DNA of 64,000 bases, taken from contig NZ_CANMLV010000003.1 in assembly GCF_947498825.1 (NCBI RefSeq), positions 62,001-126,000 of the forward strand, written 5' to 3'. The stretch is from an uncultured Cedecea sp. (lineage in GTDB: Bacteria; Pseudomonadota; Gammaproteobacteria; Enterobacterales; Enterobacteriaceae). The translations under genes were made by a program, and so were the position numbers. Below, piece by piece: positions 29,824 to 41,415 of this stretch. Within the stretch, counting starts at the first letter, position 1, and every line of letters begins with the position of its first letter. The notes under the pieces are model-generated. The model ran no database searches, was not told the origin of the DNA, and was given only the letters and a program-made list of their open reading frames with translations.

Positions 29824-29995
29824 TCATCATACACGTAATCGATTGCGTTCGCATTTTTATCTATTATGTCGAATTTAATTCTCTTTTACCTGTCTCAAGA
29901 AAAATGCACTCTTATTAATAACCTTTAATTACTATTTCATTTGAAATTAAATGATGCTGATTAACAGGTCTGCCTCAGGTAAACCTACAGCTGAT

Positions 29996-30541
29996 TTAGT
30001 TAACCTCAGCTACAGAATGAATAGCGTGAATACGTATCCAGCGTAGGTTTTCAGGCGCAAGTCCAGGGATGACCAGAGTCAGAGTTGAACCATCGGGTGT
30101 GGCTAACTGGGTCGGTGCGGTAAAAGATTGCTGCCCGTCAATCGCTGTAGATTGCATATCCACGCTGTCTGTCCGTGTTTTCCAGGCAATCATTCCTGTA
30201 AAGGCGGGCAGAGATTTCCGAGCATTTTCCTCGATTAGCAATGTCACCTGAGTCCCGTCAGCCACGCTCGTGACATGCATAAGCGCGATTTTCAGCAACC
30301 CAATCTGACTTTCCAGTAAGGCCGGAGCGCCTGCGTCAGGTAGCAAATAAACGCCTTGAGTCGACTGGGCATTCAGGGCATTTTGTTCGCTGAGGATAAT
30401 AGCTTGCTGGCTTAAATCCACCATATCCTGCTTCAGTGTTTTTATTTCGTACTGAATTTGATGCAGATTAGACTGTTGTGCGCAGGCGGCCAGACTCAAA
30501 ATACTGAACGCCAGCAGGGCTCTCAGGTAACGCAAAGACAT
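29996..30541 (-). CDS. yajI: YajI family lipoprotein
   Basis: This is a small membrane-anchored lipoprotein of unknown function (DUF3251 family). It has 181 residues. The lipobox is SLAAC at about residues 16-20, after a basic-hydrophobic leader (MSLRYLRALLAF). A coiled-coil-like stretch IQYEIKTLKQDMVDLSQQAI follows, then the Ig-like globular part (IAWKTRTDSVDMQST). It lies between tsx and nrdR as in E. coli. Confidence 0.85.
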   Translation of the reverse strand: MSLRYLRALLAFSILSLAACAQQSNLHQIQYEIKTLKQDMVDLSQQAIILSEQNALNAQSTQGVYLLPDAGAPALLESQIGLLKIALMHVTSVADGTQVTLLIEENARKSLPAFTGMIAWKTRTDSVDMQSTAIDGQQSFTAPTQLATPDGSTLTLVIPGLAPENLRWIRIHAIHSVAEVN

Positions 30542-30620
30542 AGCAGGATATCCCCCGGAAGCGCCAATTAAAACGATGAATACTTAAAGATAGCACTTTA
30601 TTTCATTGCTGATATGGTGA

Positions 30621-31139
<519 letters not shown>

Positions 31140-31143
31140 AGAT

Positions 31144-32262
31144 ATGTCTGGTGATGAGCTGTTTATGGCACGTGCGTTGGAGCTTGCGAAGCGTGGACGT
31201 TTTACCACAATGCCCAACCCTAATGTTGGCTGTGTGCTGGTAAAAGAAGGGAAAATTGTCGGCGAGGGATATCATTACCGCGCCGGTGAGCCCCACGCTG
31301 AAGTACATGCTTTGCGTATGGCAGGTGAAAAAGCACGTGGTGCTACTGCTTATGTCACACTTGAGCCTTGTAGTCATCATGGACGAACCCCTCCTTGTTG
31401 CGATGCTTTGATAGCGGCGGGTGTCACTCGAGTCGTTGCGGCTATGCAAGATCCCAACCCACAGGTTGCCGGCCGCGGACTGTATCGCTTACAACAGGCA
31501 GGTATTGATGTCAGCCACGGTCTGATGATGGCCGAAGCGGAAGCCATTAATCGCGGTTTTCTGAAACGTATGCGTACAGGATTCCCGTATCTGCAACTTA
31601 AACTAGGCGCCTCTCTGGATGGCCGTACGGCAATGGCCAGTGGCGAAAGCCAGTGGATAACCTCGCCGCAGGCGCGTCGTGATGTGCAGCGACTGCGCGC
31701 CCAGAGTTCGGCTATCCTTTCCAGCAGCGCCACGGTTCTGGCTGATGATCCTGCCTTAACCGTTCGCTGGGACGAGCTGGATCAAACGACACGTTCGTTG
31801 TTTGCCAAACCACAGACACGTCAACCCGTACGGATTATTATCGACAGTCAAAATCGGGTTACGCCGCAGCATAAAATAATCCAGCAACCGGGAGAGACTT
31901 GGCTTGCTCGCTGCAGCGCTGATACTCAGTCCTGGCCTGACGATGTCAAACAAATTATTATCGCCCCGCATCTTGGTCATCTTGATTTGGTCGTACTGAT
32001 GATGCAGCTAGGTAAACGCCAGATTAATAATATTTGGGTGGAAGCGGGCCCGACGCTTGGCGGTGCATTATTGCAGGCGGGACTGGTCGATGAATTAATT
32101 GTTTATCTGGCACCTAAGCTACTGGGTAGTGATGCGCGTGGTTTATGTGCTCTTCCGGGACTTGAAAAACTTGCTGATGCTCCTGAATTTGCTTTCAGCC
32201 AGATTCGGCAGGTTGGCCCAGATTTATGTCTACACTTAATCCCAAAACACGCGTACTCGTAA
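31144..32262 (+). CDS. ribD: bifunctional riboflavin deaminase/reductase RibD
   Basis: RibD carries out the second and third steps of riboflavin synthesis: deamination of the pyrimidine ring and reduction of the ribose. The 372-residue product has the deaminase domain (about 1-145), with H51-A-E53 and the zinc cysteines in LEPCSHHGRTPPC. The reductase domain follows (LKLGASLDGRTAM ... ILSSSATVLADDPALTVR ... NIWVEAGPTLGGAL). The ATG at 31144 is preferred over frame-open sequence inside nrdR, because relatives start near MSGDELFM. Confidence 0.95.
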   Translation: MSGDELFMARALELAKRGRFTTMPNPNVGCVLVKEGKIVGEGYHYRAGEPHAEVHALRMAGEKARGATAYVTLEPCSHHGRTPPCCDALIAAGVTRVVAAMQDPNPQVAGRGLYRLQQAGIDVSHGLMMAEAEAINRGFLKRMRTGFPYLQLKLGASLDGRTAMASGESQWITSPQARRDVQRLRAQSSAILSSSATVLADDPALTVRWDELDQTTRSLFAKPQTRQPVRIIIDSQNRVTPQHKIIQQPGETWLARCSADTQSWPDDVKQIIIAPHLGHLDLVVLMMQLGKRQINNIWVEAGPTLGGALLQAGLVDELIVYLAPKLLGSDARGLCALPGLEKLADAPEFAFSQIRQVGPDLCLHLIPKHAYS

Positions 32263-32338
32263 AACGTAAGCAGTCGCGAAAAGATTATGGTAAAATCCGC
32301 CCCCTTTTGGGGCTAAACAGAACCCGTAAAGGAATATT

Positions 32339-32809
32339 ATGAACATTATTGAAGCAGCTGTTGCTACTCCTGACGCTCGTATTGCCATCACGATTGCGCG
32401 TTTTAACAACTTTATCAATGACAGCCTGTTGGATGGTGCCGTAGATGCACTGAAACGTATCGGCCAGGTTGCAGATAACAATATTACCGTTGTATGGGTA
32501 CCTGGGGCTTATGAATTGCCTCTGGCGGCTGATGCATTAGCTAAAACCGGTAAGTATGACGCGATTATCGCGCTGGGTACCGTTATTCGTGGCGGTACTG
32601 CGCATTTTGAATATGTTGCGGGCGGAGCGAGCAATGGTCTGTCTCATGTCTCCCACGACAGCGGTGTGCCAGTCGCCTTTGGCGTGCTGACGACCGAAAG
32701 TATTGAACAAGCTATTGAACGTGCGGGTACCAAAGCGGGTAATAAAGGTGCCGAAGCGGCATTAACCGCACTGGAAATGATTAATGTATTGAAGGCTATC
32801 AAAGCCTGA
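32339..32809 (+). CDS. ribE: 6,7-dimethyl-8-ribityllumazine synthase
   Basis: This enzyme condenses the RibD product with dihydroxybutanone phosphate to lumazine, the penultimate step of riboflavin synthesis (ribE in E. coli, also called ribH). It has 156 residues. Phosphate- and substrate-binding segments are visible: [39 protein letters not shown] with the catalytic histidine. It is preceded by AAAGGA. A GCCCC/GGGGC hairpin lies in the 76-bp gap after ribD. Confidence 0.96.
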   Translation: MNIIEAAVATPDARIAITIARFNNFINDSLLDGAVDALKRIGQVADNNITVVWVPGAYELPLAADALAKTGKYDAIIALGTVIRGGTAHFEYVAGGASNGLSHVSHDSGVPVAFGVLTTESIEQAIERAGTKAGNKGAEAALTALEMINVLKAIKA

Positions 32810-32828
32810 TTTTTGTAAGGGGAAATCC

Positions 32829-33248
32829 GTGAAACCTGCTGCTCGTCGCCGCGCCCGTGAATGTGCCGTTCAGGCGCTTTACTCTTGGCAGTTGTCGAAA
32901 AACGACATCGCTGATGTTGAATACCAGTTCCTGTCGGAACAGGACGTCAAAGACGTTGACGTTAACTATTTCCGTGAGTTGCTGAGTGGGGTGGCTACTA
33001 ACAGCGGGTATTTGGATGGGCTGATGCAGCCTTATCTGTCTCGCCAGCTGGAAGAACTGGGGCAAGTTGAAAAGGCTGTCCTGCGTATTTCGCTGTTTGA
33101 ATTATCCAAACGCGATGACGTACCCTATAAAGTAGCCATTAACGAAGGGATTGAATTAGCCAAAACCTTCGGCGCTGAAGACAGCCATAAATTTGTCAAT
33201 GGCGTACTTGATAAAGTCGCTCCAGTTATTCGTCCCCGCAAAAAGTAA
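32829..33248 (+). CDS. nusB: transcription antitermination protein NusB
   Basis: NusB binds boxA RNA together with NusE (S10) in rRNA antitermination complexes. It has 139 residues and begins [23 protein letters not shown]; the arginine-rich start is the RNA-binding surface. The GTG at 32829 has AAGGGG upstream. The C-terminal end carries the conserved [22 protein letters not shown] terminator-like hairpin follows before thiL. Confidence 0.96.
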   Translation: MKPAARRRARECAVQALYSWQLSKNDIADVEYQFLSEQDVKDVDVNYFRELLSGVATNSGYLDGLMQPYLSRQLEELGQVEKAVLRISLFELSKRDDVPYKVAINEGIELAKTFGAEDSHKFVNGVLDKVAPVIRPRKK

Positions 33249-33252
33249 TCTT

Positions 33253-33281
33253 CAGGCCGGCACTGTCCGGCCTGTTTCTTT
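33253..33281 (+). terminator. hairpin between nusB and thiL
   Basis: CAGGCCGG / CCGGCCTG with a 6-nt loop and TTTCTTT behind it. It may end or lower transcription from the rib-nusB unit before thiL. Confidence 0.7.
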
Positions 33282-33303
33282 CCACTCTCTTGAGGTATCA
33301 CGC

Positions 33304-34275
33304 ATGGCATGTGGTGAGTTTTCCCTTATTGCCCGTTACTTCGCCAGGACCGGAAACTCTCGCTCTGAAGTCGACACCGGTATTGGTGATGACTGCGCTT
33401 TAATGACGCTACCTGAAAAACAGTTGCTTGCTATCAGCACTGATACTTTGGTTTCAGGCGTTCATTTTCTGGCTGATATTTCTCCGGATGACCTTGCTTA
33501 TAAAGCGCTGGCCGTTAATTTAAGCGATCTTGCGGCTATGGGAGCTTCTCCGGCTTGGCTGACCCTGGCCATTACGCTGCCAGAAATTGATGAATCCTGG
33601 CTTGCGGCTTTCAGCGACAGTTTATTTGAGCAACTTGATTATTATGGTGTTCAGCTGATTGGCGGTGATACGACCCGTGGCCCACTGTCAATGACGCTGG
33701 GTATCCATGGTCTTGTTCCCGAGGGACGGGCACTGAAACGCAGTGGTGCTAAAGTGGGTGACTGGATTTATGTTACCGGAACGCCGGGTGACAGTGCTGC
33801 CGGACTGGCGATTTTGCAAAAAAAACTGCAGGTGAGTGATGCAAAACAAGCGGATTATCTGACAGGTCGCCACTTACGTCCGACACCGCGTATTCTCCAG
33901 GGAGAAGCACTCAGAGGCCTGGCTAACAGTGCAATAGATCTTTCAGACGGGCTGATTTCTGATTTGGGCCATATACTGACGGCCAGTGATTGTGGTGCAC
34001 GTATTGCCCTTGATAATTTTCCTTTATCTGAGGCGCTTCTGGCGCAAGTGTCACTTGAGCAGGCTACGGCCTGGGCTCTGGCAGGGGGAGAAGACTATGA
34101 ATTATGCTTTACCGTGCCAGAGATGAACCGTGGGGCACTGGAAGTTGCTGTCGGTAACCTTGGCGTTCCTTATACCTGTATTGGTCAGGTTATTCCGGCA
34201 TCTGAAGGATTACAGTTTATGCGTAATGGCTGTCCTGTTACGCTGGATCTAAAAGGGTACGATCATTTTTCCTGA
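33304..34275 (+). CDS. thiL: thiamine-monophosphate kinase
   Basis: ThiL phosphorylates thiamine monophosphate to the active cofactor thiamine diphosphate. It has 323 residues from ATG 33304 (GAGG upstream). PurM-type ATP-binding motifs are seen: GIGDDCALM (about 28-36), [21 protein letters not shown] and GGDTTRGP. The frame is open upstream into nusB but that part is not family-like. In E. coli it is followed at once by pgpA; here pgpA is absent and dxs lies 171 bp downstream in the opposite orientation. Confidence 0.95.
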   Translation: MACGEFSLIARYFARTGNSRSEVDTGIGDDCALMTLPEKQLLAISTDTLVSGVHFLADISPDDLAYKALAVNLSDLAAMGASPAWLTLAITLPEIDESWLAAFSDSLFEQLDYYGVQLIGGDTTRGPLSMTLGIHGLVPEGRALKRSGAKVGDWIYVTGTPGDSAAGLAILQKKLQVSDAKQADYLTGRHLRPTPRILQGEALRGLANSAIDLSDGLISDLGHILTASDCGARIALDNFPLSEALLAQVSLEQATAWALAGGEDYELCFTVPEMNRGALEVAVGNLGVPYTCIGQVIPASEGLQFMRNGCPVTLDLKGYDHFS

Positions 34276-34446
34276 GAGGAGTCATGCTATCGTTCAAGAA
34301 CAGCGAATGATGTTTAATGGGCGGTATCCAAGGAAGGAGATTTGTAGCACTGATGGTGTCTGGTGACGGAGAGTTGAAAAATATACAAACCAGACATTGT
34401 GTTACCAGGGAAGCATCCTTGCCATCCCCTCCGATTCGAGTCTGAA

Positions 34447-36309
34447 TTAACCGATCCAGCGGCGAATCTGTTGCTCAATTCCTGCTGCATCCAGACCAAT
34501 ATCTTCTCGCGCTTCCTCCTGAGTGCCCTGTGGGATAAAGAAATCAGGTAAGCCGATATTCAGTACTGGTATTGCTTTTCTGTGAGCCATTAAGACTTCA
34601 TTTACGCCACTACCGGCTCCTCCCATAATAGCGTTTTCCTCTACCGTAATGAGCGATTCATGCTGCTCAGCCATTTGCAGGATCAGTGCCTGATCCATGG
34701 GTTTAACAAAGCGCATATCAACCAAAGTGGCATTAAGTTTTTCAGCCACAACCTGTGCATCCTGGAGTAGGGTACCAAAGTTAAGGATCGCCAGTTTCTC
34801 GCCCTGGCGTTTGATAACGCCTTTGCCGAGTGGCAGAGATTCCAGGGGGGTTAGTTCAGCACCGGTACCCGTGCCTCGCGGATAACGAACAGCGCTCGGG
34901 CCGTCTTGATGATGGTAGCCGGTATATAACATCTGGCGACATTCATTTTCATCGCTTGGGGTCATAATGACCATATCCGGAATACAACGCAGGAAAGAGA
35001 GATCAAAAGCCCCTTGATGCGTTTGTCCGTCAGCTCCGACAATACCAGCCCGATCAATAGCAAATAATACCGGCAGTTTTTGAATCGCTACATCATGAAT
35101 CAACTGATCGTAAGCGCGCTGCAGGAAAGTGGAATAAATAGCGACAACAGGCTTATAACCACCGATTGCCAGACCGGCAGCAAAGGTAACGGCGTGCTGC
35201 TCTGCAATAGCAACGTCAAAATACTGGTCTGGATACTGACGAGAAAATTCCACCATGCCGGAACCTTCACGCATCGCTGGGGTAATGGCCATCAGTTTGT
35301 CATCATGCGCTGCGGTTTCACACAGCCAGTTACCGAATATTTTTGAATAGCTCGGCAGGCTCCCCGCACTTTTCGGCAGCGTATTGCTTTGTGGATCAAA
35401 CTTAGGTACCGCGTGATAACTGATCGGATCTTTTTCTGCCGGTGCGTAGCCACGGCCTTTTTTGGTCATGACATGCAGAAACTGTGGCCCTTTCAGGCTA
35501 CGCATATTCTTCAGAGTATTGACCAGACCAATCACATCATGACCATCAACCGGGCCAATATAGTTGAAACCCAGCTCTTCAAACAGGGTGCCAGGTACTA
35601 CCATTCCCTTGATATGTTCTTCGGTGCGTTTGAGCAGCTCTTTGATAGGCGGAACACCGGAGAAAACCTTTTTACCGCCTTCGCGTAAGGTGGAATATAG
35701 CTTGCCGGAAAGTAACTGCGCCAGATGGTTGTTCAGTGCACCGACATTCTCAGAGATTGACATCTCGTTATCATTCAGCACAACCAGCATATCCGGGTGA
35801 ATATCCCCCGCATGATTCATCGCTTCAAACGCCATACCTGCGGTAATTGCACCATCGCCGATAATGCACACGGTTTTACGATCTTTACCTTCTTTTCCTG
35901 CGGCAACAGCCACACCTATTCCGGCGCTGATTGATGTTGAGGAGTGACCGACACTCAAGACATCATATTCGCTTTCAGCTCGCCACGGAAAAGGATGCAA
36001 CCCGCCTTTCTGGCGTATTGTGCCTATTTTGTCACGACGACCGGTCAGGATCTTATGCGGATAAGCCTGATGTCCCACGTCCCAGATAACTTGATCGAAG
36101 GGGGTATTATAGATGTAGTGCAGCGCCACAGTGAGCTCAACGGTACCCAGACCGGAGGCAAAATGTCCGCTGGATCGACTGACACTGTCCAGCAGGTAAC
36201 GACGTAGCTCATCACATAGCTTCGGCAGGCTATCTTTCGGCAACAGGCGTAACTCTTGAGTGGAGTCAACCAGTGCCAGGGTCGGGTATTTGGCGATATC
36301 AAAACTCAT
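34447..36309 (-). CDS. dxs: 1-deoxy-D-xylulose-5-phosphate synthase
   Basis: Dxs is the first enzyme of the MEP isoprenoid pathway; it joins pyruvate and glyceraldehyde 3-phosphate using thiamine diphosphate. It has 620 residues, the E. coli length, from ATG 36309. The thiamine-binding motif begins [18 protein letters not shown] (near 150) and ends with [12 protein letters not shown]; the GHSSTSIS and [11 protein letters not shown] motifs carry catalytic His and Glu residues. It forms an operon with ispA and xseB upstream. ThiL, making its cofactor, is the convergent neighbour. Confidence 0.97.
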   Translation of the reverse strand: MSFDIAKYPTLALVDSTQELRLLPKDSLPKLCDELRRYLLDSVSRSSGHFASGLGTVELTVALHYIYNTPFDQVIWDVGHQAYPHKILTGRRDKIGTIRQKGGLHPFPWRAESEYDVLSVGHSSTSISAGIGVAVAAGKEGKDRKTVCIIGDGAITAGMAFEAMNHAGDIHPDMLVVLNDNEMSISENVGALNNHLAQLLSGKLYSTLREGGKKVFSGVPPIKELLKRTEEHIKGMVVPGTLFEELGFNYIGPVDGHDVIGLVNTLKNMRSLKGPQFLHVMTKKGRGYAPAEKDPISYHAVPKFDPQSNTLPKSAGSLPSYSKIFGNWLCETAAHDDKLMAITPAMREGSGMVEFSRQYPDQYFDVAIAEQHAVTFAAGLAIGGYKPVVAIYSTFLQRAYDQLIHDVAIQKLPVLFAIDRAGIVGADGQTHQGAFDLSFLRCIPDMVIMTPSDENECRQMLYTGYHHQDGPSAVRYPRGTGTGAELTPLESLPLGKGVIKRQGEKLAILNFGTLLQDAQVVAEKLNATLVDMRFVKPMDQALILQMAEQHESLITVEENAIMGGAGSGVNEVLMAHRKAIPVLNIGLPDFFIPQGTQEEAREDIGLDAAGIEQQIRRWIG

Positions 36310-36338
36310 CAGCAATCTAAACTCATGGTTGTTATACG

Positions 36339-37238
36339 TTATTTATCACGATGGATAATGTAGTTTGCCAACGCTTCCAGGGCTGTGGTATCCAGCGATT
36401 GTTCAGAAAGGGTTGTCAGGGCAAGGCGAGCTTCCTGATATAGCTCTTGTGCTTTGCTTTGAGCTTGTTCGAGGCCAAGTAAAGCAGGATAAGTACTTTT
36501 TCCCAGTTGTTGATCGGCTCCCTGGCGTTTACCTAAGGTGGCGGTATCGCCAATGACATCCAGAATATCATCCTGAACCTGAAACGCGAGGCCAATACTC
36601 TGGGCAAAGCTATCCAGGACAGGCAGCACACGACGACCTGCATCACCCGCACTTAACGCGCCAAGGCGAACGGCTGCGCGAATTAATGCCCCTGTTTTAT
36701 GTCGATGAATCCGCTCCAGACTTTCAAGGTTGATTTGTTTACCTTCGGCCGCTAAGTCCAAAGCCTGACCTCCGCACATTCCCGCTACGCCACTGGCGGT
36801 CGCCAGTTCTGCGACCATTGCCAGTCTGTCTGTGACACTCACTCCCGGCATAGGGGCTTGGCTGAGTATCGAAAAGGCCAGAGTTTGCAGCGCGTCTCCT
36901 GCCAGAATAGCATTCTCTTCACCAAATTTTATATGGCAAGTAGGCTGACCGCGGCGTAAATCATCATTATCCATGGCGGGCAGGTCATCATGAATCAATG
37001 AATAGGCATGAATACACTCTATCGCGGCTGCTGGGGCATCCAGAGCCTCGGGACTGACACCAAACATTTCACCCGTAGCATAAACCAGAAAAGGGCGTAA
37101 TCGCTTACCACCCAATAATGCGCCATAGTGCATGGCTTCAACCATCGGACTGTCCTGAAAGGGAAGCGGGGCCAGAAAACTGACAATTGCCTGGTTGGCT
37201 CTGTCAGTATGGGTCTGGAGTTGACGAGTAAAATCCAT
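36339..37238 (-). CDS. ispA: farnesyl diphosphate synthase
   Basis: IspA condenses isopentenyl and dimethylallyl diphosphate to geranyl and then farnesyl diphosphate. It has 299 residues from ATG 37238, the E. coli length; an upstream in-frame start at 37259 is not family-like. The first aspartate-rich motif is in [14 protein letters not shown] and the second in FQVQDDILD, with GGKRLRP before them. The start lies one base after the xseB stop. Confidence 0.96.
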   Translation of the reverse strand: MDFTRQLQTHTDRANQAIVSFLAPLPFQDSPMVEAMHYGALLGGKRLRPFLVYATGEMFGVSPEALDAPAAAIECIHAYSLIHDDLPAMDNDDLRRGQPTCHIKFGEENAILAGDALQTLAFSILSQAPMPGVSVTDRLAMVAELATASGVAGMCGGQALDLAAEGKQINLESLERIHRHKTGALIRAAVRLGALSAGDAGRRVLPVLDSFAQSIGLAFQVQDDILDVIGDTATLGKRQGADQQLGKSTYPALLGLEQAQSKAQELYQEARLALTTLSEQSLDTTALEALANYIIHRDK

Positions 37239-37239
37239 A

Positions 37240-37482
37240 TTATTCAGCATCCGGTGCAAAAGGCGTCAGGGGAGAATCAGGATTATCACTAAGCAGAATT
37301 TGTACCCGCTGTTCTGCTTGCTGCAGTTTTACTTGTCCTTGGCGTGCCAGTTGCACACCACGTTCAAATTCATTTAAGGCGTCTTCCAACGGAAGAGTCC
37401 CCCCTTCCAGGCGGCTAACAATTTGTTCCAGTTCAACCAGCGCTGTTTCAAAACTGGTTTGAGGCTCATTTTTTTTCGGCAT
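37240..37482 (-). CDS. xseB: exodeoxyribonuclease VII small subunit
   Basis: XseB is the small subunit of exonuclease VII, which degrades single-stranded DNA; several copies join XseA. It has 80 residues, and the conserved motif [20 protein letters not shown] followed by [19 protein letters not shown] is complete. It is first in xseB-ispA-dxs and sits back to back with thiI, separated by 218 bp. Confidence 0.95.
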   Translation of the reverse strand: MPKKNEPQTSFETALVELEQIVSRLEGGTLPLEDALNEFERGVQLARQGQVKLQQAEQRVQILLSDNPDSPLTPFAPDAE

Positions 37483-37591
37483 AGTGAATGTCTGACTCTA
37501 TTTTAATTCGACGCCGATATGGTAACGGAGTCAAAATGATTATCAAGCAAGCTTGAACATCTGGTTAAGATACGCAGTCTTCCCGGGATAG

Positions 37592-37600
37592 TGGTATACT
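37592..37600 (+). promoter_or_regulatory. candidate thiI promoter, extended -10
   Basis: TGG followed by TATACT matches an extended -10 element (TGnTATAAT). It lies 100 bp before the thiI ATG. No good -35 is seen. Confidence 0.45.
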
Positions 37601-37700
37601 CCAGCCTCTCGGATGCAGTAGCGATAATGCCACTGTTGTACTTTTCTTTAAGCTCTTATGTTTAACCGCATAAATGGCTAACTAACGAACTCTTACCGCC

Positions 37701-39149
37701 ATGAAGTTTATCATTAAATTGTTCCCGGAAATCACAATCAAAAGCCAATCTGTGCGATTGCGCTTCATTAAGATACTTACCGTGAACATTCGTAATGTTT
37801 TAAAACCTTACGATGAGAATCTGGCGGTAGTCCGCCACTGGGATCATATCGAGGTTCGCTCCAAAGACGACAGCAAACGTCAGATTATTCGTGAAGGTTT
37901 AACACGTATACCTGGTATTCATCATATTCTCGATGTCGAGGATGTGCCATTTACTGATATGCATAATATCTTTGAGCAGGCGTTAGAACTCTACCGCGAC
38001 AGCCTGATTGATAAGACTTTCTGTGTGCGCGTCAAGCGCCGCGGTAAACATGAATTTAGCTCTATTGAGGTTGAACGCTATGTCGGTGGTGGTCTTAACC
38101 AGCATATTGAGTCTGCACGCGTTAAACTGAATAACCCCGATGTTACGGTTAATCTGGAAATTGAAAACGATCGTCTGTTGCTGGTTAAGAGTCGCAGTGA
38201 AGGGCTCGGCGGTTTCCCTGTAGGGACCCAGGAAGACGTCATGTCACTGATATCAGGGGGCTTTGACTCGGGTGTTTCCAGCTATATGCTGATTCGTCGC
38301 GGATGCCGGGTGCATTACTGTTTCTTTAATCTCGGCGGGGCCGCTCATGAGATTGGCGTCAAACAAGTTGCTCACTATCTGTGGAACCGCTTTGGCAGTT
38401 CTCATAAGGTGCGATTTGTTGCCGTTAACTTTGAACCGGTTGTCGGTGAAATCCTTGAAAAAATTGAAGACGGGCAGATGGGGGTGGTGTTAAAACGCAT
38501 GTTTATCCGCGCCGCCTCGCAGATTGCTGAGCGCTACGGTGTTCAGGCCCTGGTCACTGGTGAAGCTCTGGGACAGGTTTCCAGCCAGACACTGACTAAT
38601 TTACGTCTGATTGATAATGTTTCCGACACGCTTATTTTGCGCCCACTGATTTCACATGATAAAGAACATATCATCGATTTGGCGCGTGAAATTGGCACGG
38701 CTGACTTTGCGCGTACCATGCCTGAGTATTGTGGTGTCATATCAAAAAGCCCTACAGTCAAGGCAGTAAAAGCGAAGATTGAAGCGGAAGAACAAAACTT
38801 CGACTTCTCGATTCTGGAACGTGTGATTGCGGAAGCCACAAATATTGATATTCGTGAAATAGCCGAGCAAAGCAAAGAAGAAATCGTTGAAGTTGAAACC
38901 GTTACTGAACTAGGGGCAAATGACGTACTGTTGGATATTCGCTCTAATGATGAAGTTGAAGCGAAACCGATGACACTGGATGGTGTAACGGTGACTGCAC
39001 TGCCTTTCTATAAATTGAGTACTGCATTTAGCACGCTCGATCAAAGCAAAACGTATTTACTGTGGTGCGATCGTGGTGTGATGAGCCGCCTGCAAGCGCT
39101 GTATCTGAATGAACTTGGCTACAAAAACGTCAAGGTTTATCGTCAGTAG
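37701..39149 (+). CDS. thiI: tRNA 4-thiouridine synthetase / thiazole sulfur carrier ThiI
   Basis: ThiI puts sulfur into uridine 8 of tRNA and donates sulfur to the thiamine thiazole ring. It has 482 residues, the E. coli length. An N-terminal ferredoxin-like and THUMP part (about 1-170) is followed by the PP-loop [10 protein letters not shown] in the adenylation domain. The C-terminal rhodanese domain carries the sulfur-accepting cysteine in [11 protein letters not shown] (about residue 456). It stands alone, converging on yajL. Confidence 0.97.
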   Translation: MKFIIKLFPEITIKSQSVRLRFIKILTVNIRNVLKPYDENLAVVRHWDHIEVRSKDDSKRQIIREGLTRIPGIHHILDVEDVPFTDMHNIFEQALELYRDSLIDKTFCVRVKRRGKHEFSSIEVERYVGGGLNQHIESARVKLNNPDVTVNLEIENDRLLLVKSRSEGLGGFPVGTQEDVMSLISGGFDSGVSSYMLIRRGCRVHYCFFNLGGAAHEIGVKQVAHYLWNRFGSSHKVRFVAVNFEPVVGEILEKIEDGQMGVVLKRMFIRAASQIAERYGVQALVTGEALGQVSSQTLTNLRLIDNVSDTLILRPLISHDKEHIIDLAREIGTADFARTMPEYCGVISKSPTVKAVKAKIEAEEQNFDFSILERVIAEATNIDIREIAEQSKEEIVEVETVTELGANDVLLDIRSNDEVEAKPMTLDGVTVTALPFYKLSTAFSTLDQSKTYLLWCDRGVMSRLQALYLNELGYKNVKVYRQ

Positions 39150-39157
39150 CAATGATA

Positions 39158-39187
39158 ATTTCCCTTCTCTGACCGGAGAAGGGAAAT
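39158..39187. terminator. bidirectional hairpin between thiI and yajL
   Basis: ATTTCCCTTCTC / GAGAAGGGAAAT is a perfect 12-bp stem with a 6-nt loop between convergent genes. There is no long T-run on either side. Confidence 0.7.
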
Positions 39188-39192
39188 CGGTT

Positions 39193-39789
39193 CTATGTGT
39201 AATCTCTGAAACTATAAATACCCGCAGCAAGTACCAGTTGTCCGGCAACTTCGTGTGCTTTTTCCCGGCTGACGAGCAAATCGATTATCTTTAACGCAAA
39301 ATCAATCGAGGTTCCCGGTCCTTGACTGGTCAGAAGATTGACCCGTGGATCCCATACCACACGTTTATCCTGCCATTGTCCCTCTGGGATGGTCTCTTTC
39401 AGCCCGGGAAATCCCGTCATATTCCCAACGGGAAATAATCCATGGGGAACCAGTATGGTTCCGGCGGCTGCGCAAATAGCGGCGACAATACGCCCGGAAA
39501 GGTGAAATTGTCTGACGGTTTCTACCAGTAGTGGGCTGTCACGCAGACATTCAGCCCCCTTTATGCCACCGGGTAGAATAATAATATTAAACTCATCATC
39601 AGCGACCTCGACTAGCGTCACATCAGCGACCAGTTTGACGCCGCGTGAACAGACAATAATCAGGGCACCATCACTGGCTACACTGGCGGTGGTGACGGAA
39701 ATCCCTGCCCTGACTAATAAATCGATAGTGGTGACAACTTCAGTCTCTTCAGCCCCAGGAGCCAGGCAAACCAGAGCTCGAACGCTCAT
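39193..39789 (-). CDS. yajL: protein deglycase/chaperone YajL (DJ-1 family)
   Basis: YajL belongs to the DJ-1/PfpI superfamily and protects against oxidative and glycation damage. It has 198 residues from ATG 39789; the ATG six bases earlier leaves too little space after AAGGA. The nucleophile cysteine is C106 in [11 protein letters not shown], with the conserved PGG (LPGGIKGAE) motif before it. Its 5' end overlaps the panE 3' end by about 40 bp, as in E. coli. Confidence 0.93.
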   Translation of the reverse strand: MSVRALVCLAPGAEETEVVTTIDLLVRAGISVTTASVASDGALIIVCSRGVKLVADVTLVEVADDEFNIIILPGGIKGAECLRDSPLLVETVRQFHLSGRIVAAICAAAGTILVPHGLFPVGNMTGFPGLKETIPEGQWQDKRVVWDPRVNLLTSQGPGTSIDFALKIIDLLVSREKAHEVAGQLVLAAGIYSFRDYT

Positions 39790-40663
39790 ATTCATCTTCC
39801 TTACGTTTAATCAGCTCATAAAGGCGTGTATTTAATGGGACAGGGATACCATTGGCACGTGCACGACGTATTAAATACCCCGTAATATAATCAATCTCAG
39901 TGTGGCGCTGCTCTCTGACATCTTGAAGCATAGAAGAGATATTTTCAGCTGTACATTCAATGACCTGAATAACATGTGAATACAGGTTTTCTGTAGAGAT
40001 ATGGTATCCTTCTCGCTCCATAACATGGGCGATTTCATCACAAATATCGAACACTTCCTCATGATGAGCAGCCAGCTCCCCGTTTGGGCAATTATAGATT
40101 ACTGTAAGGGGATTAATCACACAGTTAACTGCGAGCTTATTCCAGCTGGCAGATTCAATATTGTTATGCCATGCCACATCAGGCAGTGCCTGGTGCAGGG
40201 TATCAGCAAGATAACTGTATCCTGTTGCCTGAAAATTCCCCGGACCAATATGGGTAACGCCATTCGCAACATGAACAATAACGTTGCCATCACGTTTTGC
40301 AGCCTGGGTGGTAAACCCCTGTAATATCGGATGTTGCAGGCGGCTCAGTTCTTCAAGTGTCCCAATGCCATTGTGGAGTAATAAAATAGGGCTGTTTTCC
40401 GGAAGTTTTTGCGCCAGAACTTTGACAGCATCAGAAACTTGCCAGGCCTTGAGCGTTACCATAAGTAAGTCGCTCTCAGCAAGAAATTGTGGATCATTGG
40501 CAATAAATGAGCGATTAAAGATATCACCCGTGCTGTCCAGTAAATTGACATGACAATAGGGCTGCGGCACGCGCAACCAACCTTGCAATTCATGTCCCTG
40601 TTTATAAAGTGCAGTTAGCCAAAGTTGACCCAGAGCACCGCAACCCAGTACGGTGATTCGCAT
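39749..40663 (-). CDS. panE: 2-dehydropantoate 2-reductase
   Basis: PanE reduces ketopantoate to pantoate with NADPH in coenzyme A synthesis. It has 304 residues from ATG 40663, preceded by AGGAGG; an open frame 70 codons upstream is not family-like. The NADPH-binding start [15 protein letters not shown] holds the G-x-G-x-x-G motif. Other family segments are [12 protein letters not shown] with the catalytic lysine region, and [16 protein letters not shown]. It overlaps yajL and is divergent from yajQ. Confidence 0.95.
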   Translation of the reverse strand: MRITVLGCGALGQLWLTALYKQGHELQGWLRVPQPYCHVNLLDSTGDIFNRSFIANDPQFLAESDLLMVTLKAWQVSDAVKVLAQKLPENSPILLLHNGIGTLEELSRLQHPILQGFTTQAAKRDGNVIVHVANGVTHIGPGNFQATGYSYLADTLHQALPDVAWHNNIESASWNKLAVNCVINPLTVIYNCPNGELAAHHEEVFDICDEIAHVMEREGYHISTENLYSHVIQVIECTAENISSMLQDVREQRHTEIDYITGYLIRRARANGIPVPLNTRLYELIKRKEDEYERSSSGLPGSWG

Positions 40664-40790
40664 TTTTTCCTCCTCAGCTAAACCCTGAACATATTCTATT
40701 ATAGCGTTATATGCTTTCTGATTCTTTAACGGGTTGTTTTGCGCAGCCCAGCGGGTATTATGCAACGCAAACAGTAAAGGGAGAAAAAAT

Positions 40791-41282
40791 ATGCCATCGT
40801 TTGATATTGTTTCTGAAATCGATATGCAAGAAGTCCGTAACGCAATCGAAAATGCCGAGCGGGAATTAGCCACCAGATTTGATTTTCGTAACGTTCCGGC
40901 AAGCTTTGAGTTAAATGAGAAAGATCAAAGCATTAAAGTGGCGAGCGAGTCAGATTTCCAGGTAAACCAATTGCTGGATATTCTGCGCGCCAAACTCTTA
41001 AAGCGCGGTATTGAAGGCAGTTCCATCGATGTACCGGATGAGTTTGAGCATAGCGGTAAAACCTGGAGCGTTAATGCTAAGCTGAAACAGGGTATTGAAG
41101 CGGCAATCGCAAAAAAAATTGTTAAGCTGATTAAAGACAATAAACTGAAAGTACAAACACAAATTCAGGGTGAAGAGATTCGTGTCACCGGTAAGTCGCG
41201 TGATGACTTACAGAGTGCTATGGCCTTGATCCGTGGCGGTAATTTGGGACAGCCTTTCCAGTTCAAAAACTTCCGCGACTGA
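40791..41282 (+). CDS. yajQ: nucleotide-binding protein YajQ
   Basis: YajQ-family proteins have two RNP-like domains and bind nucleotides; some bind cyclic di-GMP. It has 163 residues from ATG 40791 with GGGAG upstream. It begins [19 protein letters not shown] and carries the conserved GTG-free core [15 protein letters not shown] and ends [16 protein letters not shown]. The open frame upstream is not family-like. Confidence 0.94.
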   Translation: MPSFDIVSEIDMQEVRNAIENAERELATRFDFRNVPASFELNEKDQSIKVASESDFQVNQLLDILRAKLLKRGIEGSSIDVPDEFEHSGKTWSVNAKLKQGIEAAIAKKIVKLIKDNKLKVQTQIQGEEIRVTGKSRDDLQSAMALIRGGNLGQPFQFKNFRD

Positions 41283-41321
41283 TACCCGTCATACTTTGCA
41301 TTACCCGGGTATTGCCTTCGT

Positions 41322-41367
41322 CCGGAGAGTCGAATCACATAATTATTTATGCTTATCGACTCTCCGG
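41322..41367. terminator. inverted repeat between yajQ and yajR
   Basis: CCGGAGAGTCGA and TCGACTCTCCGG form a perfect 12-bp stem with a 22-nt AT-rich loop between convergent genes. There is no strong T-run, so its role as terminator is likely but not certain. Confidence 0.6.
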
Positions 41368-41415
41368 GTTCTGCGTCTACGACAGGTAATGCGCATTTTA
41401 CTCAGATATCTTGTT

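Noticed and set aside
32299-32313. GCCCC/GGGGC hairpin before ribE as a riboflavin (FMN) riboswitch
   Set aside because: It is far too short for an FMN aptamer and lacks the conserved FMN riboswitch sequences; it is a simple intercistronic hairpin.
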